Assembly (NCBI RefSeq): GCF_017741935.1
Contig: NZ_JAGHMH010000015.1
Location: 1 to 64,000, forward strand
Origin: Rhizobium sp. 16-449-1b
Lineage (GTDB): Bacteria > Pseudomonadota > Alphaproteobacteria > Rhizobiales > Rhizobiaceae
Length of the DNA: 64,000 nucleotides
Reading direction: 5' to 3'
Below, in pieces: positions 63,706 to 64,000 of the stretch; position 1 is the first letter of the stretch, and every line of letters begins with the position of its first letter. The notes under the pieces were generated by a model. The model did not search any database. It worked only from the letters and a program-made list of their open reading frames with translations, and was not told the origin of the DNA. A program made the translations under genes and the position numbers.

Positions 63706-64000
63706 GTTGGATAGTGACACCATCAGTATCTTTGTAAGAGACGACTTGCGTCGGACTGCGGAATCTCCGCCTGCTTGCAGTTGAAGCACCGGCACAACAA
63801 CCGGTATCGGCCGCTATTTGCGCCGACTCACTTCAGCCAAATGGGCAGTGATTCATTAATACGTGCAGCAACTCGGACGAAAATGATGATCGAACCGTGT
63901 TTATCGACTCTTTTTTTGGGAACCGTTATTATTGAATGAAAAAGGCCAACATCTGCCGGTTTCTGGGAGTTTGAGGCGAAATTCCGGCTTCATTCGCGAC
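63706..64000. other. window end, no gene seen
   Basis: 295 bases with only short frames. A T-rich stretch lies near 63910. A gene may begin beyond the window edge, but nothing here supports one. Confidence 0.5.

Noticed and set aside
22..64000. tRNA, rRNA or repABC genes
   Set aside because: I scanned for tRNA-like cloverleafs, conserved rRNA stretches and RepA/B/C motifs by eye and found none I could support.

Overview
The window looks like an accessory replicon, or an island-rich part, of an alphaproteobacterium of the order Hyphomicrobiales (Rhizobium, Sinorhizobium, Agrobacterium or Mesorhizobium type). The reasons are the many ABC sugar uptake, SDR and LysR/GntR/LacI genes, the ECF sigma/NrsF pair, the RegB/RegA-type two-component pair, the DUF1403-ScpB pair next to a tyrosine recombinase, and the mix of rhizobial-type IS3, IS5, IS6, IS66 and IS630 elements and fragments. 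I see no rRNA, tRNA, ribosomal-protein or other core genes, and no complete replication genes. A plasmid or megaplasmid is therefore likely but not proven.

Region 1 (0-20.9 kb) is mostly intact metabolic DNA. An ECF sigma factor and its NrsF-like anti-sigma lie divergent from an exported protein. A minus-strand operon then encodes a HisD-family dehydrogenase, an SDR and both transhydrogenase subunits (PntA, PntB), with a divergent LacI-type regulator. A second, long minus-strand operon (19.5 to 8.7 kb) carries a fumarylacetoacetate-hydrolase-family enzyme, an extradiol-dioxygenase-like VOC protein, a SnoaL-like protein, three SDRs, an ABM monooxygenase and an ABC importer that has three paralogous binding proteins but one ATPase and one permease. 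A divergent GntR/FCD regulator faces it. The two operons probably form one catabolic unit: uptake, several NAD(P)-linked oxidations, ring or side-chain cleavage, and redox balancing by transhydrogenase.

Region 2 (21-27.3 kb) is a scrap yard of insertion sequences: an IS5 fragment, a complete IS3-family element and an IS66 fragment, then further on a TonB-receptor fragment and an IS630 fragment. Within it is an intact cassette: ArsR-type regulator, small membrane protein, DUF3817 protein, CopD/HemJ-like membrane protein and a Tat-exported DJ-1/PfpI protein. A second, partly decayed copy of the same cassette lies at 48.9-50.7 kb.

Region 3 (27.3-48.5 kb) holds small catabolic or resistance sets. 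These are an alpha/beta hydrolase with LysR; an MHS transporter, metallo-beta-lactamase-fold hydrolase and alpha/beta hydrolase with LysR; an MDR oxidoreductase with HxlR; a GNAT; an ArsB-like pump next to a decayed MFS gene; a cytochrome bd-superfamily oxidase operon that also encodes a RegB/RegA-type redox two-component system; a DUF454 protein; and an amidase with LysR.

Region 4 (51.5-64 kb) is a defence and maintenance island. An IS6-family element with an internal stop is followed by hipBA, a 465-residue protein with a possible PD-(D/E)XK core, and a Gabija-like pair (OLD/TOPRIM nuclease plus UvrD-like helicase). Then come scpB and DUF1403 (minus strand), a dif-like palindrome, vapBC and a tyrosine recombinase in one tight plus-strand operon, and a DUF1275 membrane protein. 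The most interesting leads are the dif-like site with its recombinase/ScpB/DUF1403 neighbours, the duplicated five-gene ArsR cassette, the extended Gabija-like island, and the bd-like oxidase operon with its poly-A frameshift.
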